From positions 5,714,600 through 5,778,599 of the forward strand of contig JAJEKV010000058.1 of the NCBI GenBank assembly GCA_021234155.1: a stretch of DNA of 64,000 bases. Reading direction: 5' to 3'. Source of the DNA: Isoetes taiwanensis. Lineage: Eukaryota > Streptophyta > Lycopodiopsida > Isoetales > Isoetaceae. The position numbers and the translations under genes are program-made. The notes under the pieces are model-generated. The model was given only the letters and a program-made list of their open reading frames with translations. It did no database searches and was not told the origin of the DNA. This document shows, in pieces, positions 48,827 through 58,468 of this stretch. Position 1 is the stretch's first letter. Every line of letters begins with the position of its first letter.

Positions 48827-50068
48827 CAAATCGCGCCAGAGGAAGCAACTAGAGGACCAATCGGCAGTGCAAAAAGCAAAGCTTCTACCTCTAAGACCGA
48901 AATACCTGCAGATTTGCTTAAGGAACGGGAAGGATTGAGAAAGCTATTGGTTGGCCGCAACTTCATGGATGAAACTGAAGATCAGCCAAATTACCAAATA
49001 CCTATCGACATGCCTGTGAACATCCTTGACCCTAAAAATTTAGAACATGTTGAAGATAAGCAGGATGATGCTAATAACAATAATGAGGATGAAGCAGACT
49101 CCAAATCTGAAAACACTAGCCAGGTTAGCGTAAAGAGTAATGAACTATCAAGCATAGTTCCCACTGTACAGATCTCAACTGATGTGGTTGGTGCTTCTAT
49201 CAGACCGGAGACAACTCAGAATAAGGATGCAACGGAAGAAGTCACAACGGGGAATGAAGAAGAAGAAGAAAGGTATCGTAACAATATTCCTTTTTTTGAT
49301 ATCCATGCATTTTGCAAGCATATAGAAATCGCGCCAGACGCGATTTAGACTTTCCTAGAGATCATATTTTTAAATTATGTTGACATGCATCATTCATGAA
49401 ATTGCTTTGCGGCGTTTTAAACACCATTTCTTTTGTCTCATACGTTATTGTTCTCCTTACGAAATAATTTGGCTTCCCCAAAAGTCTTGGTCTTTGATTT
49501 GAATGGTGTGCTATGTAGAACGTTACCTAAAAAGCAACGTTCGAAAAGTCATGGTATCTTAACAACCATTTGAGACCGCATTACCAAATATGTTTACCAG
49601 CGCCCTTATCACGGAAGGAGATGTTGGACCAGGGCCTTGGTATGTTTTAGTTGTGCAATTTGGTCATCTATGGAGCATAGAAATATACAGGATGTTTTGA
49701 AAGTAGTGCCTGAGCTAAATAGAGACTGGGCGTCCATCTGGGATCAAAGCAAATGTGCTTCATTCACAAACCCTAAAGAACCGACAGGTAAAAAGATATT
49801 TGTGAAATGCTTGCGCAACATGATGGATGCCCTAGGTGTTGAGGATAAGGAAGGCATGATCATTGTGGATGATGACGCTTTAAAGTGTTGCTTCAATCAG
49901 TCACAGGCATTGAATCCGCCGCCCTATCATCCTCAAGATTTTGACAAAGATGACTTCCTGCTTCGTTTTGTTAGTGTCTTGCATGAAATAGCTTCAGGAA
50001 AACGATTAGAAGAGATACAAACACTATACCAAGAACTTGATCGGACGGGGAAATTGACAGGACCTTGA
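48827..50068 (+). pseudogene. Element B FCP1/SCP-like phosphatase-domain protein
   Basis: An acidic N-terminal part is open from about 48,830 (IAPEEATRGPIGSAK, then EIPADLLKEREGLRKLLVGR) to 49,348 and ends in IPFFDIHAFCKHIEIAPDAI. The phosphatase-like domain begins KVLVFDLNGVLCRTLPKK at 49,481, continues with IWSSMEHRNIQDVLKVVPEL and LNRDWASIWDQSKC, and ends with MIIVDDDALKCCFNQ and NPPPYHPQDFDKDDF before a stop at 50,068. Motif 1 reads D-L-N-G rather than DxDxT, so the second acidic residue is Asn; WSS and DDD motifs are kept. The interval 49,349-49,470 may be an intron; a stop near 49,569 and a shift near 49,600 interrupt the domain. It is clearly homologous to the element C gene at 28.3-28.9 kb. 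Confidence 0.7.
49326..49346. repeat. Inverted motif AAATCGCG-N5-CGCGATTT
   Basis: Eight-base arms around CCAGA. It overlaps the stop codon of the N-terminal exon frame of the FCP1-like gene. Related sites are AATCGCGATT at 48,735-48,744 and the larger palindrome at 50,633. Confidence 0.75.
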
Positions 50069-50357
50069 GAAAATCGTTCTAGAAAGAGAACTTTTTTGAT
50101 ATATATGTATACAGGAAATACACTTTCCAAAAAGTTTTGAATATGAAATATACTTTACACGAAAGGTTTAGAATTTATATTGTGTTCTTATATCAGCATT
50201 ATTGGTTCTGTGTACGTATTGTTTTTTTATATTATGTGTATGGTTTGCTATACTTGCAATAATTTGTATGTATATACCGTCAATAATTTAGGTGTGTATA
50301 AATAGGCATGCATGAAATTGGCAAACCATAAACCCGGTCTCATATACGCTTGTTATT

Positions 50358-50588
50358 ATGGCACATTTTATTACCTGCACGATGAACCATGCGGACCTCT
50401 GCAGGTGCCGCGAGCTAGAAATAGAACTTCAGGACTGGCTTGATGTCGTTGCTTTGAATCCCGTCCGCTTCTATCCTGATCCCTTTGATGTTGTAATCCA
50501 TCTTATATGGAATCCAGAGCATGGTTTGTTCATGATCGACAGGATCTCAGGACCGCCTGCAGCGCCTGACGACGATGAATCGGATTAG
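50358..50588 (+). CDS. Small unknown protein of element B (76 aa)
   Basis: An ATG-initiated frame reads MAHFITCTMNHADLCRCREL, then LDVVALNPVRFYPDPFDVVI, and ends with the acidic PAAPDDDESD. It lies between the FCP1-like gene and the right terminal repeat, on the same strand. Codon use and length look protein-like but I recognise no family. It could be the last exon of the upstream gene or a separate accessory protein. Confidence 0.35.
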   Translation: MAHFITCTMNHADLCRCRELEIELQDWLDVVALNPVRFYPDPFDVVIHLIWNPEHGLFMIDRISGPPAAPDDDESD

Positions 50589-50632
50589 TTTTTTAAGTTT
50601 ATGTTCTATTATAATGCCTTATTTATGCCAAG

Positions 50633-50655
50633 CAAATCGCGCCACGCGCGATTTG
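50633..50655. repeat. Inverted motif CAAATCGCGC-N3-GCGCGATTTG
   Basis: Perfect 10-bp arms around CAC, 330 bp inside the right end of element B. The half-site ATCGCG is the same as in the palindromes upstream of the 5-7 kb ParB-like gene, and GGCGCGATTTT is repeated next to the right terminal repeat at 50,937-50,947. Confidence 0.85.
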
Positions 50656-50987
50656 AACCATGAAAACTTCGTTTTTGTAGCAACTTGCTTCTGTTATTTT
50701 TCGTAAAAAGCATTACAATTTCAATGTTTAGATTTCGTTGTCGTCCGTGAATGTGCGAATTAATAAGTAATTTCTTGTTTTTTCTATTGCCAACATTCTG
50801 TCATAATATGGGTCATTTGCATGGAATATTTGAATGACTTTGCATTTCAACATAAAATGCATCTTCCTAGCCCGAAAATGAACACAGTGCAAAAGTGTGG
50901 TTAATTCAATATAATGGTCAATAAAATGCTTATACGGCGCGATTTTGGAATAGACATAATCCCAATTTAATTGAATGATGGTTTGGT

Positions 50988-51223
50988 GGAAGTCTCATTA
51001 CGTCTTTGGACTCGGTGTCTCTTAGAAGCAACAACGATGAAGTAGAGGTAGGAGTCGGAGAATACCGGTCTTCAGAAGAAAAGACGTTGTTCCCGAGCGT
51101 GTCCTCAGAACTAGACGAGCTTGAGACAACTAGACGAGCTTGAGACGAGCGGTTTATGGGTTTATGGGTTTCTATAAATAAACCCCTCAGAACTAGACGA
51201 GCTTGAGACGAGCGGTTTGTCAT
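50988..51223 (-). pseudogene. Family A transposase, N-terminal end (copy 2)
   Basis: The start codon is at 51,223 (MTNRSSQARLV), matching the start at 12,634 in copy 1. The piece is Ser-rich (VVSSSSSSEDTLGNNVFSSE) and includes a local duplication of the NRSSQARLV segment not seen in copy 1. It ends where element B is inserted. Confidence 0.7.
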
Positions 51224-51604
51224 CTTAAGAACTGCAAAACAGTGTAGAGATTTGAGAAACTTTCTCTCTTGGCGAGCTTTTCTTATTCCCGAATACAAGC
51301 CCACCTAGTACAAGTAGAAGTTCATGTAACAATTAAGTGAAAGGCAAACTAAAAGCTATTCCGGAATACACTAGAGCAGAACAGTAAGGCTAAATGTATT
51401 CCACTTCACATAGAAAACGAGCAAGACGAAATGGATACCTTTAAAAGGAAATTTTGGCGCCTTCAGTTGCGTATTCCAGTCTCTGAGCTCAAGTCGCCAA
51501 CGCCAGCGCCTCGAATATAATATTCAGAGACTGTATTCCGATCCTCATAGAGAAGACATGGACAGGTGAGCAACAAAGTACAACGTACAATCATTTTTAA
51601 GTTT

Positions 51605-51873
51605 GTTTCTTATTCCGGAATACAGTTTCGCCTTCGCGTAAAGGCAAAAGTGTATTCCAGAATACACTTTGGCTTACACCTTGAAGCCAAAGTGTATTCC
51701 GGAATACACTTTGGCTTACACCCAGTCACGAAAGTGTATTCCGGAATACACTTTGGCGAAAGTGTATTCCGGAATACACTTTGGCTACAGTGTGTCAGCT
51801 AAAGTGTATTCCGGAATACACTTTGGCTTACACCCAGTCACGAAAGTGTATTCCGGAATACACTTTCGTGACT
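51605..51873. repeat. Intact palindrome array of family A (copy 2)
   Basis: Seven palindromes centred on TATTCCGGAATA lie at 51,611-51,622, 51,647-51,670, 51,684-51,717 (34 bp perfect), 51,731-51,754, 51,759-51,782, 51,801-51,824 and 51,836-51,873 (38 bp perfect). The shared core is 24 bp, AAAGTGTATTCC and its complement, with differing outer arms. Only the second has a mismatched centre (CCAG). The core TTCCGGAA also fits the heat-shock-element pattern TTCnnGAA. Confidence 0.95.
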
Positions 51874-51944
51874 TTAGGTTTTAAAAGGACAATTCTTTCA
51901 AATTTTCTCGTGAATTTTAGGCGTTTTTTCCACTTTGTAGACTT

Positions 51945-52002
51945 ATGAGTGACATCTTAAAGGAGCATGCTGGCATTCATTTCAAAATGAGCATAGATAG
52001 AG
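51945..52002. repeat. 58-bp direct repeat at the broken right end of family A copy 2
   Basis: This segment (ATGAGTGACATCTTAAAGGA to ATAGATAGAG) recurs at 55,994-56,051 with one mismatch (CAT/CTT region). It starts at the exact base where similarity to family A copy 1 stops, so it marks the repair or rearrangement that removed the right half of the element. Confidence 0.85.
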
Positions 52003-52084
52003 AAAAATAAATTATCGATGGTGGGGTGGTCCAAAAGAGAGTAGGCGCAAGTTCGATAGGACATCAGACTTTGTTTAATTAAGA

Positions 52085-52560
52085 GTCAAATACAAGTATA
52101 AGTGCAAAGACGGGAATAAAATCTCAGTGGATAAGCAGAGACCCACCGAGTGAAGGAACCCGCCTAAGCATAAGAGCGTACATCCAAATACTCCTCAAAG
52201 ATCAATCGCCTCTTACGAGGGGCAAGTGAAGGACAATGATACAACTTAGCAATGTGAGCTTGCATTTTCTGGAGAACACGGTTATCTGTCACATCCAAAC
52301 CTTTGAAGATTATCAATCTTCGTTTTTTTCCAGATAGTCCAAAGCAACCATCCTGTTGTAAGATGAAAAGTCTGGCTTTGTAACTTCGTCCCAGTACTTG
52401 GGCAAATTGCCAAGAGCTCTTGTTAACTTGTTAGTGAAACTTGAAAAAGAGAGAACAAACAATCCCTTACCTATCTGAGGTGGTCACACATAAAAAAAAC
52501 AATGCTCAATGGTCTCAGATTCACGCTTGTATATTGGACGCTGATCTTGTATTCTAGGAG
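52085..52560 (-). mobile_element. LINE remnant, zinc-binding tail of reverse transcriptase
   Basis: On the minus strand ESETIEHCFLCV, ARLFILQQDGCFGLSGKKRR, LIIFKGLDVTDNRVLQKMQA and HIAKLYHCPSLAPRKRRLIF follow in the order seen after the reverse transcriptase of plant LINEs, where a Cys/His motif precedes a final helical region. Stops interrupt it. No A tail is evident. Confidence 0.6.
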
Positions 52561-55500
52561 ATCTAGTACACACGGCTGTGAGATGGCACATGGGGGATTT
52601 CCTTTAAGACTTGTATTCGCAATAATATATTTAGAATTTACCGTTTTACTTGTTCATCGAGTTACTTGGGTTCAAAGAAGTGGCTTTCTGTAGAGTCCTT
52701 CAAAAGTAGAGTATGTACTAATTGTTATGAAATGTTGTGTTTCAGTCCTTCAAAAGTAGAGTATGTACTAATTGTTATGAAATGATGCATGTTAAAATTT
52801 ATATGAGTCATCATAGCCACAATACCACGTTTATGCCAAGTGCTCTTTTAAGATATGCTAACCATTCAATCATTTTTTCAAGCTTTTCAATGTTTCTCCA
52901 TTTAACATCAGTGAGTTTCATGCTGTGCACAAAGGTATAAGAACTCTACTATGGTGCCTGATGATAATTGCTAGCATACGAGACTAAGTTAATATCACAT
53001 GCAAGAATGCATGCACGTGGAAGAAAGAAGAAATACTAAATGCAAGAACTCAGTATGCTACTTAAAAAAATAAAAAACTTTTTACCTACTTGCATAACCG
53101 AAAAGACATCCCTGGATTTGTCACAATGAACATTGGGTTAGAGGACAATATGACTTTGAGTGCTGCCAGTCCTCATATCCCCCAATTTACCACAATTTAA
53201 AGCTCTCGTATTATAGCCAAACACCTAGCGAATAGCGTCTCTCCTAAGCACCTTAGGCAATGATAATCTCGACAAAACAAAAGTGCTTCACAATGTCCAT
53301 AACAAGTGGTGTTAGCATTCAAGCGCTTGATGTACACATGTTGGTCATGATGACATATGCATGCAAATCAGAAGGCTTCTCCTGGCCTTCCCCATGCCAA
53401 CGCAAGTTGAAACATTAGTATGTGATTATCTAAATCATCTCTATGAATCTATTTCTCTAAGTCAAAGCTTTATATTTGGCCCAAACTAGCCTCAAGACGA
53501 TAGAAATCTGAGATGGTATATATGATAAATTCACCAACAAAGAACTTCTAATAATAGGCAAGTGTGCCCTAGAAGATCATTTACATCTTTGAAGAAAAGG
53601 TCATTCCTTCGACGGTCTAGTCATAAACTAGGAATTTAAAATGCTACTTCTAAATGAATCAAAGCTTTAAAGGCTTAAAGTTCACATGCCACAATCCTCT
53701 AAAGGCAGGTTCGCCTCTTATTTGAATATCTATTTGTTCGGATGTGCATCAATGCAGACTAAGACATAGACAAGCCTCGGGTTAGATTGCACTTTATAGA
53801 TAAAAACCAAAATGCAGTCTCATTTAGAAATCTACCTTTTCTTTATACATAAAAACCAAGTACACGACATCTCAAAAGTAGCAATAGCAACTGACACAAG
53901 CAAACCCCTCATGTGATTATACATTGTGACCTATAATATGTTTGTCCTTTGCAGTCATGGAGTTAAACTAAAAGATGTGCACAACTAACCATGATTGGGG
54001 GGAATTCTAGTCTAGGCTTAGCATGAGACATTAGGAAATGAGATACTGAAGATGCATTAAACCAGTGGCTGATTATAGATCTTCTAAATAGGATGTGACT
54101 CTTACATGTATAGTAGGGTCGAGGGGTTTTCAAGGGCCAGCATATATATCAAACCAGAAAGTAAGTCTGGAAATGGGAGGGTCTAACCATTTTAACAACT
54201 TTTAAGTTACACACGTGTTAAATCAAAACCAAACTTTGCTGGTTATGTTGTTGTACAAGTGCACCCTGACGTAAGTCGAGAATTTGCCTTTTAGATACAT
54301 AAAATGCAACAAAACTTAGAGAAGGGACTCCGATGGCAAGAATCTGATCATGGACAAACAAAAATGTGGAGTCATTTAAAATCCAGAGCAAGATCTTGAA
54401 CTAAAAAATAAATCTTTATACTGGAACAACCTAATTAGGCACACCGCTATCCTTGAGAGGAAGGCTGAGATCTTGTATCCAAAGCTCCAAAAATTGAGAA
54501 GGATGGATCTGATGAATACCATAATACATAATAGCCAAGTGACACCGATCCAATCGTACAAATAAAATCTCACATATATCTTCAATGTGGCCATAGCAAT
54601 AGCACTTCAGTTTGTTTCTCTCCACTGTATTATAGATAGGATAGTACTTTTACGTATTGTATGGTGAAGATATCCTCAAAGATATCCGATATCCATATAA
54701 TGTGTAGTTCATCTTAAGGTGTAGATTTAATCATATACAATCATGCCTATAAATTACAATTTCACTATGTGCTTAGCTCATTTGCTCAAAGCTACAAAGA
54801 AATGGCAGATGCCATTGCTTGCAACATAAACATGATGAAATAAAAGGTGGTCATTTATAAGGTTATATCTCAATCAACCAGGATTTGTGAAGGAATACCT
54901 TTTAAACAGTATATATAATGATTACATATACTGTTCATGTGTTGTACTTTACTTGAAAATTATATATACGTTATTTGTATTTTCAATGTACATGATAGAC
55001 ACAACATGTGGGGGGCATGGCTGCACATTCTATGCTGTTACAGAGTGCAGGCTTACCATAGTCAGCTGTATGCGATGTACTTTGAACATTTCCTTGGATT
55101 CTAATTTTCAACAAAGACAGCCGTCTTAATAGCATGCAAGGCCTTTATATTTCTACATTTTGCAAGCACAAAGTCAAATGAGCCTGAACCTTAAAAATAG
55201 AAAATCCAATATGGTTAAAATGCGCAGAATATGGTTTATGCACTATACTTAGGACCTCCAAGCTTGGTCTTGAAGGCCCAACAAGCCACATTTCTAGGGA
55301 CATATTTGGCTGCCATGTACCTTAAGAAGAGCATGTGTTTGGTGTAATTCATGTTATTTTAAGATAATGCTATGATATCTGGAAAGCAATAACAGCTTAT
55401 GATCTATCTGCCAATGATTCTAGGAATGCATAAAGTTTTGGCAGGATTGGATTATGCTACCTAAGGATTAAAAGTTCCAGCTTAGAATAACATACGATCG

Positions 55501-55993
55501 TTTACATACTGATATGAGGAAACAAAGGTCTCCCAAGTTACATTTGGGTTCCAAGTTACATTGCAATTGTCCATACAAACTGTATAAGAAGAAAATGCAA
55601 GTTACCTTTCTATATGTAGTCCATGTATTTGGATGCTTTTTATCGTTCGGCACTCTCATAAACTCCCGACTATTCTTGATTATGTTCAAAGAGCATTCAA
55701 CTACCTTGCTCTCTAGTGCTTTTGAACTTATGTTCTCTGCCAAGCATAACAAAAACTCAATGGACAGAAAACCAAAAAGATTTTGCCATACAAACACTAC
55801 CAGAAAAGTGTCAACTTTGCACCATCAAGACACTTTAGCTCGCCAGTCTTGCCAAGCAAGCAAAGACGCTGTTCTCTCAACTCCGGTATTGTCTGTAAGA
55901 AGAGGAAAAGGGATATTAGATTGATGGGGATAACGAGGAGTGCATCAGAAACATGAGAGACGTCTTGTGGATAAAGAGGAGTGCATCAGAAAC
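52561..55993. other. No gene recognised
   Basis: AT-rich sequence with scattered short frames. A 41-bp unit is duplicated with period 50 at 52,694-52,784, and GAGGAGTGCATCAGAAACAT is repeated at 55,935 and 55,976. CAG and CTG occur at ordinary frequency, unlike in the transposons. Confidence 0.55.
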
Positions 55994-56051
55994 ATGAGTG
56001 ACTTCTTAAAGGAGCATGCTGGCATTCATTTCAAAATGAGCATAGATAGAG
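55994..56051. repeat. 58-bp direct repeat, partner of 51,945-52,002
   Basis: This is the presumed original copy, because it continues on both sides into host-like sequence next to the small minus-strand gene. Confidence 0.85.
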
Positions 56052-56077
56052 CACAAAGATGACTCTCTATAGCTATC

Positions 56078-57177
56078 AATTTGTTGGTATGGGAATAGAA
56101 GAAACCCTGAGAATGAAATCAGCAGAATTCATATGAGGATACTTCCACTTCAAGAGGCCATTGTATCCATATGGTATGTATGGGTCATCCCATCCCTGCA
56201 CAAGAAACGAAAATGAATTAACTATATATGAAGCCCTGCACAAACTCCCTAGGGACAATATGCTCTGTTTTAAGTGCAACCATTTTCCTAGGAATTTATT
56301 ATTGATGAATGAGTAAAAGACATCGAATCGTAATATTTAGAGCTACACTAGGCACATGGATCTCTTCACATGTTTCCTTTGATAATCCAAGTTACATTTA
56401 CCTGGGAAATCACGCCATCAGCTTTATGGGGAAGTTCTGAATAAGACCACCGAGAATCCTTCGCGTCATTGGCAGAACCCAAAATCCCTTCCATTTTTTC
56501 TGGTATATCAAACCAGCAAATTAATAGAATAAACAGGCCAATTCGCACATGTTATTTTTTTCTGCATGAAGGGAGGGAGGAAAGCAACATTTATATGGAC
56601 AATACTCGTACGTGGCTGAGAGAGAATTCAATTGGAGAATGACTGAGAAGCAGTTCTCCTTGAAAATCCAACTTGGAAAATGTTCTGCACTTTTCAGTTT
56701 GTTATAGTGATAACACTGAATTGCATGACTGTAGACAAGCCTTGCTCTTCTAAACTCATCCATATTTGACCAGTTGAAACAGTCTTCCCACAGCCATATA
56801 CTCAAAGCTCTGAGGAGCTTTACATTTTATGCCACGATGATAAAGATTGCCTAAGACTGGTAACACGCATTTTACAGCATAGACTATCTATCTCTACACA
56901 TGGCATGCCTCCAAATGAAATGAAACTATGCACCAAACATCGATATAGAAATGAAACTATGCATCAAGGTGCAATTGAGACCAACCTGGAAATATTGGAC
57001 TGCCTCCAATTCATAGTTATATTGATGGCTAGATAAGGCATCCTGCTTCCTTGCTTCTATAAGGTCTCTTTCAATTGCCTTCCTCTCTGTTTCTGCGAGC
57101 ATGTCAATGTGTTTGTGCATCAACGGGCGGCATAGTTGGCTTTGGGATCGTGCCAACATCCGACGGACAGCACACAA
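56078..57177 (-). CDS. Small spliced gene of unknown function
   Basis: Exon 1 (57,177-56,986, 64 codons) reads MCAVRRMLARSQSQLCRPLM, then HKHIDMLAETERKAIERDLI and ends YELEAVQYFQ before GTTGGT. A second exon at about 56,499-56,402 lies between an ATACCAG acceptor and a GTAAAT donor, and the last exon starts after TTGTGCAG at about 56,195 with GWDDPYIPYGYNGLLKWKYP and ends SSIPIPTN at 56,078. Exons 1 and 3 are in phase 0 but exon 2 is 98 nt, so one base or one boundary is off; in the frame that joins exon 3 it reads MEGILGSANDAKDSRWSYSE. An arginine-rich start suggests organelle targeting. I do not recognise the family. It is divergent from the kinase, 73 bp away. Confidence 0.5.
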
Positions 57178-57250
57178 ATATCTGGGATTTTTCCTAATTT
57201 AGATGTGGCCTTTTCCCGAAAACCAGGAATAGAACTGAGATATTTTTAGA
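57178..57250. promoter_or_regulatory. Short spacer between divergent host genes
   Basis: Only 73 bp separate the two start codons, so the genes must share promoter space, or one of the chosen starts lies upstream of the true one. The kinase has an alternative in-frame ATG at 57,344 (METKTEETDEE), which would widen the gap to about 166 bp. Confidence 0.35.
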
Positions 57251-58315
57251 ATGGAAAGTGCAGAGTCACGCGACAACTACAAAGGTATAAAAAGAACGTC
57301 TGCATTTGCATTTGCATTGTGTTGGCATTACAGAATTCTGAGTATGGAGACGAAGACGGAGGAGACAGACGAAGAAATTCTCAACTACAACTATTCTGCT
57401 TTATTTCCCAATCTTTTGAAGAGCTATGATCTGCTTAAGGAAATCGGCAGCGGTGGCCAAGCTACGGTTTTTCGCTGCAGAAGTAAAACAGAAGGTAAGA
57501 AAGAGTTTGCTTGCAAAATCATCTGGGTAGGAGACACAGAGCCGATCAAGGAAGTGGAGATCATGCAGAAGCTAGCCAGCAGCCCTGGCGTAGTGCATAT
57601 GCACGAAGTAATCAAAGACGAGGGATTCTGGCACTTGATCATGGAATTGTGCGAATGTAGCTTGCTTGATGTAATCGTCAAGAAAGGCAGGCTATGGGAA
57701 AAGGAAGCTGCTCTTCTTATTCGAAATCTTGCTCTAGCTATACAGGATCTTCATCAAAAGGTATTATCCACCGGGATCTGAAGCCGGAAAACGTTCTTGT
57801 GACCTCAGCAGCAAAACCCTATGATGTTAGGGTTTCGGATTTCGGCCTATCGGCTCGTTTTTCAGGTTCGGCTCCCAGTTTTACATCCAGAGTCGGAACA
57901 CTAAGATATTTCGCTCAGAGGTTGTGCAGGGATATTATTCCACAGAGATAGACATATGGGATCTGGGTTTGATCCTGTATGAGGCGCTTACAGGGAATTA
58001 TCCTTCTCAAGTCTACAAAATGCAGAAATTCACGAAGAACTGCTTCATGGCGAGGATCTGGCTGCCTCACACTTGCATTGGCCAGTTGGGTTGGTGTCAG
58101 AAGAAGCAAAGAGCCTTGTTTTGGCGATGTTGCAGCCTGATCCGGAGGAAAGGATATCTGTGCAGCAAATTTTGGCACATCCCTGGGTTGCCAAATATTA
58201 TTCTAGTGCTAGTAGAAGTGCGCCTCAGAGCTTAAAACGTAAGAGGCCATGCTTCAAATATGGTGTTCCTTCTCCGCTCATCAGAACAGTGAGGCCCTGT
58301 GAAATTGCCTGCTGA
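57251..58315 (+). pseudogene. Ser/Thr protein kinase (PEPC-kinase/CDPK-like), three one-base frame breaks
   Basis: A complete kinase domain can be followed: Gly loop IGSGGQATVF (residues 65-74), Lys-89 in EFACKI, Glu-101, hinge LIMELCE, then IIHRDLKPENVLV, VRVSDFGLSARF, GTLRYFA, DIWDLGLILYEALTGNYP and RISVQQILAHPWV, ending in a short basic tail (LKRKRP). Size and kinase-only layout resemble PEP-carboxylase kinases and the CDPK group; no EF-hands follow. The frame shifts by one base at about 57,762 (between DLHQK and GIIHRD), 57,915 (in the APE motif) and 58,022. All three behave as single missing bases and together restore the frame, which fits sequence error as well as decay. The gene is otherwise well conserved and rich in normal CAG/CTG. 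Start is ATG 57,251 or 57,344. Confidence 0.75.
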
Positions 58316-58468
58316 AAGGACATTCTTTGTTAATTTGCCACTCAAAAGGCAAAATTCTTTTGTACATACGTCACCTCTGTGACATATTTTTTGAATACAA
58401 TTATTTTTAAAGGTTGGCTTCTCAGATATGCCATTTTGAATACAATAGAATTATTTAGAGAGGTTGAA
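58316..58468. other. 3' flank of kinase up to the duplication edge
   Basis: AT-rich sequence with a small internal repeat: TACAATAGAATTAT occurs at 58,441 and again at 58,469, where the duplicated block starts. If the block extends left of the window, copy 1 may also carry a kinase copy. Confidence 0.5.

Larger units (their letters stand above)
43797..50987. mobile_element. Element B: complete DNA transposon with 32-bp TIRs and TGGT target duplication
   Basis: The element runs 43,801-50,983 (7,183 bp). Its first 32 bases (from AACCATCATTCAATTAAATT) are the exact reverse complement of its last 32. TGGT flanks it at 43,797-43,800 and 50,984-50,987, and the unoccupied site in copy 1 (near 12,446) has a single TGGT in GGATGGTGGAAG. 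It therefore inserted into family A with a 4-bp duplication. Four-base duplications are known for the Sola superfamily; membership is my inference. It contains a minus-strand transposase and a plus-strand FCP1-like gene. Confidence 0.92.
37294..51944. mobile_element. Family A DNA transposon, copy 2, with two nested insertions
   Basis: Similarity to copy 1 starts at TAACAAGATTGCG (37,294; copy 1 at 9,217) and continues to about 51,944 (copy 1 at about 13,235). It is interrupted by a 3,050-bp Helitron (39,728-42,777) and a 7,183-bp transposon (43,801-50,983 plus a 4-bp duplication). Removing both leaves about 4.4 kb, close to the corresponding 4.0 kb of copy 1. The right half, which in copy 1 holds the ParB/methyltransferase-like gene, is missing; the break falls just after the palindrome array. 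Confidence 0.85.

Noticed and set aside
51605-51873. CRISPR-like array
   Set aside because: The repeated unit is itself a palindrome with irregular, partly shared spacers, in a eukaryotic transposon, and no cas genes are present.
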